DNA of 55,000 bases from Glandiceps talaboti (GCF_964340395.1 NC_135556.1:16808642-16863641); one strand, 5' to 3'; counted from the stretch's first letter, positions 1-36,199 are shown. Made by a program: numbers and translations. Notes: generated from the letters alone by a model not told the origin.

Positions 1-395
1 CACAACCTATGTCCAATAAGGAATTTAACATTACACAATGGCACACACTGTGTCTAAATATGGAATTTGGCATTACACCCTGACACACACTGTGTCCAAA
101 TAAGGCATTACACCCTGACACACAGTGTCCAAATAAGGCATTACACCCTGGCACACACTGTGTCCAAATAAGGCATTACACCCTGGCACACACTGTGTCC
201 AAATAAGGCATTACACCCTGACACACACTGTGTCCAAATAAGGCATTACACCCTGACACACACTGTGTCCAAATAAGGCATTACACCCTGACACACACTG
301 TGTCCAAATAAGGCATTACACCCTGACACACACTGTGTCCAAATATGGCATTACACCCTGGCACACACTATGTCCAAATATGGAATGTGGCATAA
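1..395. repeat. 35-bp tandem repeat at the left edge
   Basis: About eleven units of CACACACTGTGTCCAAATAA plus GGCATTACACCCTGA, exactly 35 bp where regular (for example starts at 181, 216, 251). It is an intron of DDX11 and may continue past base 1. Confidence 0.85.
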
Positions 396-622
396 TTGTA
401 ATTTTCAAAGGGCAAAAATTAACAACAGGTAGAAAAAATTACAGTTAATGACACTTAAATAAAATCAAAGAAAATCAGTTTTTTGGATTTTTGCAATTTC
501 GCTGACATTTGTGTAAATCATAAGGAAAACTGATATTAATTAATTAAGTGTCCTACTGATATTAGTGTCTAGGTCATACTTTCGTGATTGAAAAGTGTTG
601 GATTGCTAAATATACACCATAC

Positions 623-19990
<19,368 letters not shown>

Positions 19991-20249
19991 GGTAACGGAG
20001 CTAGTAAATATGAACAATACATTATTCATGTCATTGCAAATAGCTCCCTATATAGTGTTTATTGTATGTAGTACGAATATGAGAAGGAATTTCCATCACA
20101 TGATATTGACTCAGAAGTCTCCAATTGCATTTTAAACAAAGGTAATAAATTTCAGGTCACAGCACTTGTGGGAGGGGGGTCATAATATTACAGCTGTCAC
20201 TGAGTTGAAAAGTTACTCTCCAACTGTTTTGTGAGAATGAGATGCTAAT

Positions 20250-20284
20250 GGTAATAGTAGTAGTGGTGGTGGTGGTGGTGGTGA

Positions 20285-20339
<55 letters not shown>
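20250..20339. repeat. (GTA/GGT)n and (TG)n microsatellite
   Basis: TAG and GGT triplets followed by about 27 TG units; in the predicted DDX11 leader intron. Confidence 0.95.
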
Positions 20340-20341
<2 letters not shown>

Positions 20342-20768
20342 GGGTACATTGTATAAATGTGTTTTGGGTGTTTTTTCTTAAACAGTTGACTTCCTTGTCT
20401 ATATCATTTGCATAAATGTTGACCAATTGTATTCCTATAAATGTAAACAAATACAAAACATTACAGTGTAATTTTATTAAAATTGACGAGAAAAAACAAA
20501 TTTCCTCAGCAAAGATTTAGTTCATTTACTGTGGATGTATTTATTTTGGCGCACAAATATTACGAATATTTTAGAGAGAATCTCAAATTTTGGCTCCACT
20601 TTATTTTGGCGGATAAACAATTTTGACGACAGTATCAATTCGTTGGGAAAAGTTGAAGTGTGCAGTGTCACATGTCATTAGTCGTTGCATGGTAAAAGCG
20701 ATGCAAGAGAGTTTCAACAGCAAGACTGCATTGAAGTTGACGGTTACGCGGCTAAGATTTGGTCTTAC

Positions 20769-20955
20769 CTGTCATGAATTCAACCAAGACAGTCGCATGG
20801 CTTCAATTTACATACACCACTTGTACTTGTTTTTCGGGTGCCCTCTCCGTCTACTGGCCCACACTTCCGCAGCTCACTTCCGCCAGTTCGAAACAACCGC
20901 TTCGAGCATGCGTACGTTTAACTATCTGCCAAACTTTGAACACGAGAGGGCGGGC
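20769..20955 (-). promoter_or_regulatory. DDX11: Predicted DDX11 promoter and 5' UTR exon
   Basis: A GC-richer island carries two ETS/GABP-type sites CACTTCCG (20862-20869, 20875-20882), an NRF1-like GCATGCG (20906-20912) and a GC box GGGCGG (20948-20953), a combination usual for housekeeping promoters. On the minus strand a good donor, ACAG|GTAAGA (20763-20768), could splice to TTTACTAG before base 20000, placing a short leader ahead of the ATG at 19990. That leader would contain an upstream ATG (in TTCATGACAG) out of frame with the main start. Inferred; no transcript data. Confidence 0.4.
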
Positions 20956-21543
20956 TAACGCAGCCACTGACAAGGCGCATATATCGTTGTTCATATAGGG
21001 GTGTGTAGTATTTCTTAGATTGTTGTCTTCCTTGTCTGCATAACGTTTTGACTTTAATATATGTCCCCTACCTTAAGTATAGAGTGTATACACCTAAAGT
21101 AGTAGGATCGATTCGTGTGATAATTTCCTTAAGAAAATAACAAAATAAACCATACATAATGAATTCAGACTCATATACATAATTATACTGACAAATACAC
21201 ATATGTTGTTATTTTTCAAATCACATCGACTGGAGAAATTATTGAAACCAAATTTGAGTTACCAGTAGGTCTATACTGCCAACAAGGTGATTGCAAACTT
21301 CGATTTGACTCACAAGTACCGAGTGGACTTTACCAAAACTTTCTTTTATTTCGGAATTTAAAATAGGGAAAATTACAAAAAGTTAAAAGAGACGAAATAA
21401 GCTTTAAAGAGACATAAACTGTGGAATTAATACTGTTTTATTGCATATTAAAATGTTAAGTCAATTGTAGTACATTGTATTTACTGAAGTATCGATGTTA
21501 ATACATGTAACACCAGATGATTCCAAGTATTACTAGCCTGTAC

Positions 21544-21652
21544 TGTTTACTGCTCTGTCGAAATACAACGTTAGCTGGTCCTACTTCAAAGCCCGGAGAA
21601 TACGAGGGCAAGGAGGTACGACCAGGTAACGATCGATGTATCTCGACAGCGC
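21544..21652. repeat. 110-bp hairpin between DDX11 and the ATF3-like gene
   Basis: GTTTACTGCTCTGTCGAAAT mirrors ATCTCGACAGCGCAGTAAAC, and inner parts GCTGGTCCTAC/GTACGACCAG also pair, giving arms of about 40-45 bp with a loop of about 25. It could be a small foldback element or a structured transcript. Confidence 0.55.
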
Positions 21653-22454
21653 AGTAAACTTGCAAATACACATTGAAAAGGCCCTCGAAATGTTTTTACT
21701 GAATTAAAAGTTTGAATGGGTAGGTGGTTATTCACCTTTTAAACTTCTTGATATCTTGAAAATATCGTACAAAGTCTCACAAGTAGGTAGATTTAAAATA
21801 ACCAAATACAAGTATGAACCGCGTATATATGTAGACTCTCTGTCGTCATGGTAACACAGATACTAGATACTAGTATATATGTCTCTCAAATCAAAAAAAT
21901 AAATCTTGTAAATGATATTTGAAAAGTAAACCCCTTTAATTATATTTTAATATTCTGTAATTAAATATGGAATATACATGTAAATTATCTGTGGATCAAC
22001 TTGTGCATATGATAATATTATTGATTTTAAATCGGTGACCCCTACTTGCACTGCGTGACCCCTATTTGCATATCAGAAATTCTATAGGTCTGCCTTTATG
22101 GTCAATTTCGTTTCTAGTTAATATCCGTTACACGCGGTTTACCCTTACACAAAGACACTGAAATTATTTTCCTGTCTGTGCCTTACCTGAGTCGAAATGT
22201 AAATGAAATACGAGGAACCGTGGCCACTAAAATTACAAGAGAATGTGATTACAGAATTGTACGAAAAATGACATAAATATGCGAACTTGAAGTTCATAAT
22301 AAATAATCAACTATAATTATAAACATTGAATGAAACCGGAATATGTAAAATAACTATTGATGGAAAAAAATTTAATTGGAAGTATCGGTGATATTTGAAT
22401 TTTTGTGGGACTCCTGTCTATATTGTACTGAATATCGCATCAGATAAGTCTAAA

Positions 22455-22587
<133 letters not shown>

Positions 22588-22838
22588 ATGTGTAGTAATA
22601 AGTAAACTCTCATGGTGATCTCTCCTTATGCCTTTCATGGTATACTGGGCTGTACACACATTGAAATCCATACACCTGTACGGGTGATGTATGATTATGT
22701 GTTGCCATGGATACAACCAGACTAGAGGTAGTCAATATATCATTTGGCATCGATTGGCATTTCTGTCAAATTTAGGTTACTACTGTTTACTCATCGAAAT
22801 GTAAATAAGCCACGCCCTCCTGGTTTAAGTTCACCTGC

Positions 22839-22982
22839 CTAACGACAACGTTTAAAAAGTTTACACTGTGTAACGTCTTTATTGTGTGCTTGTAAAGCTT
22901 GCGTCAATAACTCCTTTTCCTCTTCCAATTCCTTGATCGTCTTCTTCAGCTTCTGCTGCAGTTTTTCCTGGTCTTTGTATTC
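22839..22982 (-). CDS. ATF3: ATF3-like exon 3 (leucine zipper and stop)
   Basis: 47 codons plus TAG. LKKTIKELEEEKELLTQAL aligns with the zipper of ATF3/JDP2, followed by a short Cys/Arg tail. Acceptor GTGTAG. Confidence 0.88.
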   Translation of the reverse strand, partial: EYKDQEKLQQKLKKTIKELEEEKELLTQALQAHNKDVTQCKLFKRCR

Positions 22983-24206
22983 CTACACGAAAACATAAAT
23001 AATCGATTTATTACGGAAGGGAAAAAAACATGCATCGACTCAAATTCCCCTCTCACACTGTTGGCGTCTGTGATTTCTGCCTAAAAACACATTGTGTATT
23101 TTTAACTCGACAGGTGATTGGTCAGTTGAGAAATTTTCTTTGTAACAATAGGTTTGCATTATTCTTGGAAATCTGATCTGTACACGTGGCTTTATAGTAG
23201 AACAACTATAGTGTTGACGTATTTATCTAATTATTAATGATAGATGTATGACATTGCTGTTGTCACGGTCACGTGGTTAAATATATGTAGTGTAATTACC
23301 AGACTACAGCCACAGTGGGAGGAGGTGGTGGTGGTGGTACCGGTGGTGGTACCGGTGGTGGTGGTGGTGGTGGTGGTGGTGGTGGTGGTGGTGGTGGTGG
23401 TAAGTCAATTCATAACCCCATCCCACCCCACCCCCATGAGGAAGTACAAGAGTAAATGGGTAATAACCTTTGTTCAATCTGGAATTATACGAGGCAAATT
23501 GTTAGAGTGGTGTGCACCGAAACAGAGGAACCTTTGTTGAGCAATATTGCACACATGCACATTTCAACCATGGACCGTCACCCACCCCCACCCCACCCCC
23601 ACCCTCTGTTGTATTTGAACCTGGTGTGCAGTGGTACCATCTTTGTCGATCTTTAATACGCGTTTTACTCGATTACAAGAATATAGTTTAGCTACGTTTT
23701 CTTCATTTCACTTAAACGTTTGCTCGCCCCAAGTATATTCAATTTTCTTTCTTTAATCAAGTCATACACGTTTTAAAATAACAAAGATATCAAACAAGCA
23801 CACGTGTATATGTGGGCGACACAGTCACAAAGCGTTTCCATAGGAACAGTAGTAGTGATATGTACATTTCAAGAATTGCAGAACTTCACATACTCGACAA
23901 TGTGTGGGCGATACATTCATAAAACGTTTCAACACTGGTATGAACATTATAAAGAATTGCAGAACTTCAAATACCTCGAAAATATGTGGGCGACACACTC
24001 ACAAACTTAAGCGATTCACTGGGAACAGTGATATTAAATTTTCAAGAATTGCATAACTTCACATACCTTGACAATACTAGTTTCACTCTCTTTTCTTTTC
24101 ATTCTACATTTTTCTGCCGCAAGACGATTTCGTTCTCTTCGAATTTTTCTCTTTCCTTTCTCTTCTTCGGTTAGCTTGGAAAGAAAAGAGAATGAATTTT
24201 AAGTCG

Positions 24207-24238
<32 letters not shown>

Positions 24239-25880
24239 TTCAAACTTTATAGTTATAGAAACTAAAAAAGACCTTTGTCTGGAAAAGCTATCTAATCTTT
24301 TATTTGGCAACCATCCAAAAAAAATCATGGTTCAACTTTTTACATGTAAACTATGAAATCGACAATACCGTCAAACAATATTAAAGTCGATTTTGGAACT
24401 TTTCCGAGATATCTGTTAGGTTCAACAACAGGTACGTGTGGGCTGTGATTTTAATTATTAACATTTTTGTAACAAGTTATAAACCCCATATGGAAGATAA
24501 ATAAAGAAATACTACATACTGCTAAATAAAATTGATATAAATTAATATGAATAGAAAGGGTTTCTATACCCAAGATTTGGTTTTAAATAAATAAATAATA
24601 ACAAAATAATGCACTATTAAAATTACAGCTTACACGTAACTATGGGTTCAGTATTTCACCATCATGATACCAAGTAGGCGTAAGACCAGTTAATGGTTTA
24701 CTAATCGGCATTTTTATCACCTACAAACGGTGGTGGAATGTAAACAAATCGATATTTTCGGAACGGACTTTGTGAAATGTGAATATCGAAGTCTATTATT
24801 TCTACGCAATTCAACACAAACACAGTATACATAATATATATACACATGGCAATGATATGATTGGGGATTAAAACAATGTGTGCACCGTGCAATGTGTTTT
24901 GAAGGTGACATTGTATTATTGGTGATTGTAGTTTTCTCCGTATTCTACGTCACGTGAAAACTTGTCACCATCGAAGTAAATGCCATCACGTACAACCCAT
25001 TGATATTCGTCGAAGTTTATGGCTCGGACGCGGTAGACTGTGTTCTCGACTGTATATATCAGCTCGACAAAGGAAAACAGTCGGATAATTTGTTGTAACG
25101 GGTTTGTTCGAAATAATTTTTTTTAAAAGTGTGACTTATAGGTTACAGAGATATCAAAAACAACAAGAATATGTATACATTCAGTTTTTTTGTTCATGTT
25201 TGTTTTTACGTCACTTGTAAAATGGGTGAGAGAGCGTGTGAAGTTGAGGTCAATGTGACATGTTGACGAGTATTGAATTCTAGTACTTAAATTGCCATAA
25301 TTTGAACGATATTTGGCCAAAGCCATATGCACCAAAATCACTTATTACACTCGCAAAAGCTCAAGTCATATACCTCTGCCGTAAAATGACAGTCGATTTG
25401 TGACTAGAGACGCCACAATGGCGTCGTGTCATTCATGACTTGCTAATAACAACGGCCGCCATTTGATTTGTTGTGTTTGTGTCACTTTTGGACAAATCCC
25501 ATACTTTCAAATATTTTTTTTCAAATACTTTGAAAAATATGATGGATCAAGTCGTCGAAAGGCAAAGTATGCGATTTGTTTGTGAGTACAGAATATATAA
25601 ACACGTATGTATGAAATGAATGGTGGTATTAGATAGCCGTCCACATACACATATATGACAGATCTTGATATGCATTTGGCAAAAAATTGAACATGTATAA
25701 AGAACGATTTCACAAAAATATGTTTCCAACCTCATCTTGTTCTGGTGTTTTATAATCTATCTGAACATCGGGCAATCCTTTAGACAGTCTTCGTTTCTTT
25801 ATAGAGTTCCGTAATTCTTCTTTGACAAGTGAGGAAAACGTCGCAAATCCAACTTCGTTTAAACATTGCTGGTAGTCCAT
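22839..25880 (-). CDS. ATF3: bZIP transcription factor of the ATF3/JDP2 (Fos-related) type, three exons
   Basis: Exons 25731-25880, 24067-24174 and 22839-22982 join in phase 0 to give 133 residues. ATF3/JDP2 proteins are nuclear stress-responsive bZIP factors that dimerise with Jun/ATF partners and bind CRE/AP-1 sites. The N-terminal segment FATFSSLVKEELR (12-24) matches the FANLTPFVKEELR segment of vertebrate ATF3. The basic region RRERNRLAAEKCR (62-74) has the invariant Asn66 and Arg74. The zipper register is I84-Q91-L98-L105-L112, then H119 as in ATF3/JDP2/Fos. The middle exon is exactly 108 nt, the size usual for the basic-region exon in this family. ATG 25880 is the first in-frame Met after a TAG. 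The protein is shorter than vertebrate ATF3 (about 181), so an upstream coding exon is possible. ATF3 versus JDP2 cannot be settled. Confidence 0.88.
23308..23400. repeat. (GGT)n microsatellite with two ACCGGT interruptions
   Basis: In the second intron of the ATF3-like gene; symmetrical GGTACCGGT interruptions. Confidence 0.95.
23812..24075 (-). repeat. Threefold tandem repeat overlapping the ATF3-like exon 2 donor
   Basis: About 85-95-bp units each begin TGTGGGCGAYACA and contain AAGAATTGCAGAACTTCA; starts at about 23812, 23902 and 23985. The third unit ends in the exon-2 donor region (CATACCTTGACAA). Confidence 0.7.
24067..24174 (-). CDS. ATF3: ATF3-like exon 2 (bZIP basic region, 108 nt)
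   Basis: 36 codons, LTEEEKGKRKIRRERNRLAA then EKCRMKRKE.... Acceptor CCAAG, donor GTATGT (24061-24066). The donor end belongs to a threefold tandem repeat that continues into the intron. Confidence 0.9.
25731..25880 (-). CDS. ATF3: ATF3-like exon 1 (N-terminal VKEELR segment)
   Basis: 50 codons from ATG 25880 to ...TPEQDE. The donor GTTGGA (25725-25730) is weaker than consensus but keeps phase 0 with the next exon. Confidence 0.82.
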
Positions 25881-25939
25881 CGCAGACGACAGCTGCTGTA
25901 CTAGTGTCGCAATGACTTGTAATACGGGGGTGGACAATA

Positions 25940-28100
25940 ATCGGCACCTGATGGTAGTAGACTAGATATACACAGAAGCCAATGACAGGATCAACCGAAA
26001 CTGTTAGTTCATTACACGATACAAAGTCTACTCTGATAATTTAAGTCACTGTTTACCTGCCAACCGTAACCTGCGATACAAACATAAAAAATGGCAAAAA
26101 CGCTGTCAAGGTTCTAATTCTTTGAAATGCTAGATAAATTTTATGTATACTATTTCAGTGTAGTCTCAGGCAAAGTTCTATACAACAAATGGTAATTTCA
26201 TGTAAAAATAAATATGTATTTACATTAACTGGTACGGTTCTCAATTTTTTCTTAAACTTCTCCCAGATCTAGAGTAAACTTTTGAAATATTTTAAATGTA
26301 TATATGATGGTCAAAATGGCGTCTTCTTCGTCAAGTTGGTAGGACAAAGTATAACTGTAACTTTTCATATACTATCTGTAGACCGACATATTTGTTGTTG
26401 TTCAACATTATGCGATATGACTTGTGTAAGCCCAGAGAGAGAACAAATCTGTACGCACAATTTCATTTAAGATATGTATTCCAAATTATTTTGGATACAG
26501 AACTCAAATTTGACGTGGACAACGCTATAAAGCTAACCGTGTTTTTTTCCCCAGTTGTCTGTTGTATGTTTACAAATGCTGACTATTAAGAAGTAAACAT
26601 CATTTTATAATTTCTTAAGATTTGTGGTTGATTTTTAACTAATAAAATTGTTATTCTAGTAGTCAATGCTGTCTTAGCTTGAAAAATAAGTGATAATTAT
26701 AAATAAATATATTCATCTGGTGAACATATATCATTCCGACACATATGTTAACGATCGAAGTAGCATCAGAGATGTCCAACCACCACATACTGTGTACCAT
26801 ACTAAGCCATTTTTAAAGAATGAGTGTCGGGGACCAATTACTCTGAAAAATCAAAATCCTCCAAATGGTGTAAACTTGTTACTGGTCTCTTTTTTCAATA
26901 ATCAAAGAAATGTTAGGTTCATCATCTTATTTTCAAGGAAATCGATAATCTTTTGTATTCCCGCAGATCTAGAGTTGACATTCCAAAAATTCGGCGGCCA
27001 TATTGGATTCTGAAATGGCTAATTAATTTTTTTTAACATTTGTACGGTGACACCATTAAAAAAATTAACCCAGAACGTGTTTTCGGAGTTTTCTTTAATT
27101 TTTTTTATACCACGTATAATGTATGATTTGATTACTTTGGAATCTTATTTGAAATTACTAATAAATGTTATTGCTAACTTCGTGTACCTAAAATTTGGAA
27201 AGACTATGAGAATAAATAAATGAGTTTATTCAGCAGTATATGTTCATGTGAAAATGTGTTTTTAAATGTAAAAAATTGCATTTTTTTGACAAATTTAGGT
27301 CGTAAATATGGTGGATCAATTCCCCACGATAATAGTACAGTGTTTGCCATTTTGTGTCTACCTCAATACCACCACGAGATGAATGTAGACCCCCCCCCCC
27401 CGAAATATACTGTTGAGTTGTTCTAATTTAGTGGATAAATAAGTTAGCAAACGAATGCCATATATTTCTTTCCACGAGTCGCAACAACCATAAAGTTTCA
27501 CTCTATCGATACCGAAAGCAAAATGGTAATTGTTGACATTTAATTTTAGTAAAATTTATACCCGTGTCTGAATAAAGTACTTCAAATCTGGGATACACAG
27601 TATATCAAGTAGCTATATTAAACGCAAGAATATACTTCCGTGTATATAGCTAGCTCACATGTGCGTTGCATGTTTCTTTCACCTTTCCTTTTGAATCAAC
27701 ATTTTTGAGACCTTTGATCAGAATACACAACCTACGCCCAACGTGTCCAGATATTAACAGTTGTTATTACTTTGCCACTCTGTAATTCTTTCAGCACACT
27801 CTGTATTTTTTTAAAATTATGTAGTCGTAAAATAGTCCCTGAACTAAGGTATGGTGGTGTACATGTATACACTACGCGCAGTATTTCAGTTCTGGCCACT
27901 GGTTTTTACTACAGTAGTGGGGCGGTACAAACAACATAGGTACAAAGAATTTACAGCGCCCATACATAACAGTACTTACCTGAACAGCGTTCAACTTTAG
28001 CTATATGAAATTGGTTGACGAGGCAAAAGCATCATACAGATATTGATTATTTCTCAGTAATGTATATGTACATTAGACGAAAAGTTGGCCGTGAATATCA
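25940..28100. other. Gene-poor stretch between the ATF3-like and TNFR-like genes
   Basis: No convincing exon. Phrases such as CAGATCTAGAGT with nearby AAAATGGC recur near 26270 and 26965, suggesting an old dispersed repeat. A run of 12 C is at 27391-27402. Open frames here start without ATG or have no recognisable family. Confidence 0.5.
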
Positions 28101-28109
28101 AGAATTTCT

Positions 28110-32715
<4,606 letters not shown>

Positions 32716-32840
32716 TATGCGTCCAAACTTACTAAAATTATGCGCAGATTGCACAGCTTTAGGGGAGCGATACGCTGGACGTCCCTAGCAAATTTAACGC
32801 CTATCCAGGGCAGTTATTGAAACTTTATACGGAGTGTCTG

Positions 32841-33566
32841 GTGACAAGCGCTTGTCAGCAGCATATTGTTCTCGTGACAAGCGCCGAGCGTACGTGTGTA
32901 CTACAGCCTGGTCGACGTCAACATGTGCGCTAGTACTGACCCGTACCTTTGACACAATTAAGTCCCGGAATGGAGTAATACCGTCACTGTGTCGTTTTCC
33001 TGTAGTAGTTTCAAGTTTCCCACCCCAGCTTTAATAGTACTTGAGATTTAATGTTTATTTCACGATTCGGCGTTTAACTTGCGCGGCCAGTGAGCTGTCG
33101 TCAGCTGTTCAGGTCAAATGTCATTACTTTGAGGCTATCACTGCACATGGGAGAAAACAAGTAAAAAGACCACGCAACACCACAAAAACTATACGCATTT
33201 TACCTGACCAAGCTTCACAATAATGAATGTTATTGATGCAACAAACTTTACTTGTTTTAGATTAATTACCTTTACTGTTTACACGTAGTACTACATCACA
33301 TACGCGGCCATGGCCGGCCATGGAGCATATAGGCGGTGAAGTGTACATGTGTGTACGCGGCGGACTTCGCGGTTGTTGGAAAAAACAGGAGCTATCACAC
33401 GTAAATTAACAGTTTTAAGAACTGATGGTATTTGATAAAGTGATAAAGTGCAATCAATTTCAAGGGTAATAAGAACGTTTTACACTTGACGCCGAAACAC
33501 ATCATAATGGGTGTCAAAGGTCACGCTTGTCAGCAGCATATTGTTCTGGTGACAAGCGCTTGTCAG
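32841..33566. repeat. Two copies of a palindrome-bearing repeat upstream of the TNFR-like gene
   Basis: The 14-bp palindrome GACAAGCGCTTGTC occurs at 32843-32856 and 33551-33564. Both are joined to AGCAGCATATTGTTCT and a further GTGACAAGCG half; the two copies are about 700 bp apart. Open frames over them are not credible genes. Confidence 0.55.
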
Positions 33567-33712
33567 CAGACTCGGCCAACTTTATATGTGTACGTATATA
33601 TAGACGACACGAAAACAGACTTTCTTTGTGTGAAAACAATGAGTTGTTACTAGTAATAGACCGGACTACGCACCTATGTCATGGAATGTTTCGCTTGGTA
33701 GATTACGTAGTA

Positions 33713-36029
33713 TACCGGGGGGGGGGGGGGCGCAACTCCCATAGGCGGCTATACGGGGAGGGTCCGCGCGAAAGGGGTCGGTTTTTTTAATGCTGGTTTG
33801 TATCAGAAAGGATATACTTTTCATGAAGTGTTGATATCAGAAAGGGTCTGTAAATTAGACTATGCAATCTGGAAACGTTTCGACCTGTTTTTCTTCCTTG
33901 AAAACTTATCTCGTCGCTCATGCCACTTCAGATCTAGGGCCACCTCCCCCTGAAAACCCTTGGTTTTAGTCACGTACAGCATGCAATATTCCTGCAACCA
34001 TGGAAGTAGAACTACTTTCATGACTAAAGTGACTGTACACTAACTCCTGGCTAATATGTATCTTATATCGCTATTGTACGCTGGCTTAACTTTGAATAAA
34101 AATGTGTCCAGTTCAAAATTGTAACTTTTTGCAGCAAATTAAAAATTCTTTGTGTGGGAAAGTACAAAAGAAGTGCACACATGCACTGTGCATTTTCCGC
34201 GAGTAACAGTAGTCTTGAAAGTCTCCTTCATTTGAAGACAGCAAGTCGCAATTATAATGTCAGCGAGTGAAACTAAAAAAAAAGACGGAAAAAGTCGTTC
34301 AACGTGAGGTCGCCTGCTATGCTGCATGCAGTGACTCCGAAGATGCGCTCGATCTCATTTACATCTTGTTCCTTATATTAAAACATTTCATACTGATAAA
34401 ACGGCAGATCTCTTTTTGGAATATTTGGTGGCCCAGCCAGTTTCAGATCCACTATTTGAAGATATTTATTTCAATAATTGTGTTCGACGTTGTCTTTGGT
34501 TAAAATGTTGTTTGATATAATTATCTCATTGCACACTGACACTAGCGTTATTCCGCAATTCATTTAGAAGCGATAATTTGCTATGGAAAGAATGGCCCTC
34601 AGTAAACAGAGCTGTACCTTCGACATCAAAATCCAAACTTCAATTTCCATTATAATGATAATGGCAAGGAGAATTCACTGAGTTCACCTTGGGTTCCGAC
34701 ATAAACGAGGCCATAACAGTTTTGGAAGTTGGGTAAAGAAAATTATTATTTTGTTGTGTTACTTATTTGAGAAAGCACCATCCATTTTTTTTACTTTGAA
34801 TGTGACATCTTTTCGGCAACTACTTTGAAAGATACGACATTAGGTCAGAAAAAATGAAAAAGCTGTTCAACCTACCCATATATTTTCCTCATGCGGGCTT
34901 CGCATTTTTTTTTTCAATTTTAAGGACATTTCTTTATATTTTCTGAATAATACATGTAACACTATACATTTGAGTCTATTCCAAATTATATACTATCTTA
35001 TACAGTGGTTTACTTGGCTCTGATGTTGCATACAAGCATGAATTGAGATTAAATATCCAATGTGCACTAAAAAGAATTGAACAAATGTTTACGACCATTG
35101 GGCCATCAAAAGTCTGAAAGTCTTGAAATGTTTTGCTCTTTATTGGGGATTTTTTGGAACCAAATTAAACTTCAGGAGAAGTCATTTACCATGTGCACAT
35201 CCGCATAATATCTTTCAGCTTTGCCACAACAAAATACACTTCCAGATAATATGTAATACATAGCATAATTGTTTCAATTCTGGTATTTTATTACGTCTAT
35301 GGTTTGATATTTTATGCCTCTAAATGGCCTCCTACACTGTCTTATTTTCAATTTTTTTCACCTTTGGAGTTGTCTCCTTGCATCATTGTACCATATGATT
35401 TTATATCTCCACTGTAGTGTAGGTGACAGAAGGCGTGGCTAAAATAATGCTTGAGTTTCAATTGGCGGGGCTTAACATTTTTTGAGAAGAGAGGGTGAGA
35501 GGAACTACACCATTTGTTTAACCGTAAATTGTGTACATTTCCTAACTGTAGCTATGCAGACAAATTGCATGAGATAGTATCAAGATGACTGAATAAGTTC
35601 TATCTAAACTCGACCTGAAATATTTTGCTGTCATTATATATGGTTTGTTTTATCCTTGTCAAGCATTGTGAAAAAATGAAATCGACCTACTTACCCAATG
35701 ACATGTGATGGGTTGGGTTACCCGTTGACCAGCATTTTTTATTTTTTCGGACCTTACATATGATATTTAATTGCGTATGCTAAAATAGATATTATGTAAA
35801 TTGCATGCAAATTTATGTAAATTAGCATTTTGCACCAAGACAAAGTTCTCCCCTCCCCCGGCAATTTGGTCAGGCTACGGCTCTGTCGATTGTACTTAGA
35901 CTAATTAAAATGGTATCAGAAAGGGTATCCTTTTTTGCATAAAAGTGGTATCACAACAGTTTGGGTACGGTTTTAATATTTGTGAGGAGCCCCCCGTAAT
36001 GTTACCCATGGAGTTGCCCCCCCGGGGTA
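33713..36029. mobile_element. TIR element (non-autonomous DNA transposon) with a second element nested inside
   Basis: The left end TACCGGGGG...CAACTCC pairs with the right end GGAGTTGCCCCCCCGGGGTA; GTA flanks both sides (33710-33712, 36030-36032) as a likely 3-bp target duplication. Subterminal ATCAGAAAGG motifs occur near both ends. No transposase. Without the nested element at 34843-35753 it would be about 1.4 kb. Confidence 0.6.
34843..35753. mobile_element. TIR element (MITE-like), copy B, nested in 33713-36029
   Basis: The left end GGTCAGAAAAAATGAAAAAG and right end (complement) GGTCCGAAAAAATAAAAAAT form terminal inverted repeats; TTA flanks both sides (34840-34842, 35754-35756). The interior matches, inverted, the copy at 13687-14394. 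No transposase. Confidence 0.65.
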
Positions 36030-36135
36030 GTACACTTAGCTGATGTCTAATTTCAGACCACTATTGTCGGAGGTCTATTAATGTGGTCATCCCCACCGCT
36101 CTTGGTTTATTTGTCAGACCTTTACTATTTACGAA

Positions 36136-36138
<3 letters not shown>

Positions 36139-36199
<61 letters not shown>
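36139..36199. repeat. (CA)n microsatellite
   Basis: About 30 CA units just right of the 33713-36029 element. Confidence 0.95.

Noticed and set aside
1-395. CRISPR-like regular array at the left edge
   Set aside because: 35-bp head-to-tail tandem repeat without unique spacers, inside a eukaryotic intron.
20623-20958. Plus-strand open frame of about 111 codons
   Set aside because: No ATG at the start, no family resemblance, and it overlaps the predicted DDX11 promoter and leader.
26690-27013. 107-codon plus-strand frame
   Set aside because: Non-ATG start, low-complexity composition, and overlap with a dispersed repeat phrase (CAGATCTAGAGT).
32834-33790. Plus-strand frames sharing GDKRLSA
   Set aside because: The similarity comes from the duplicated palindrome repeat; the context is non-coding.
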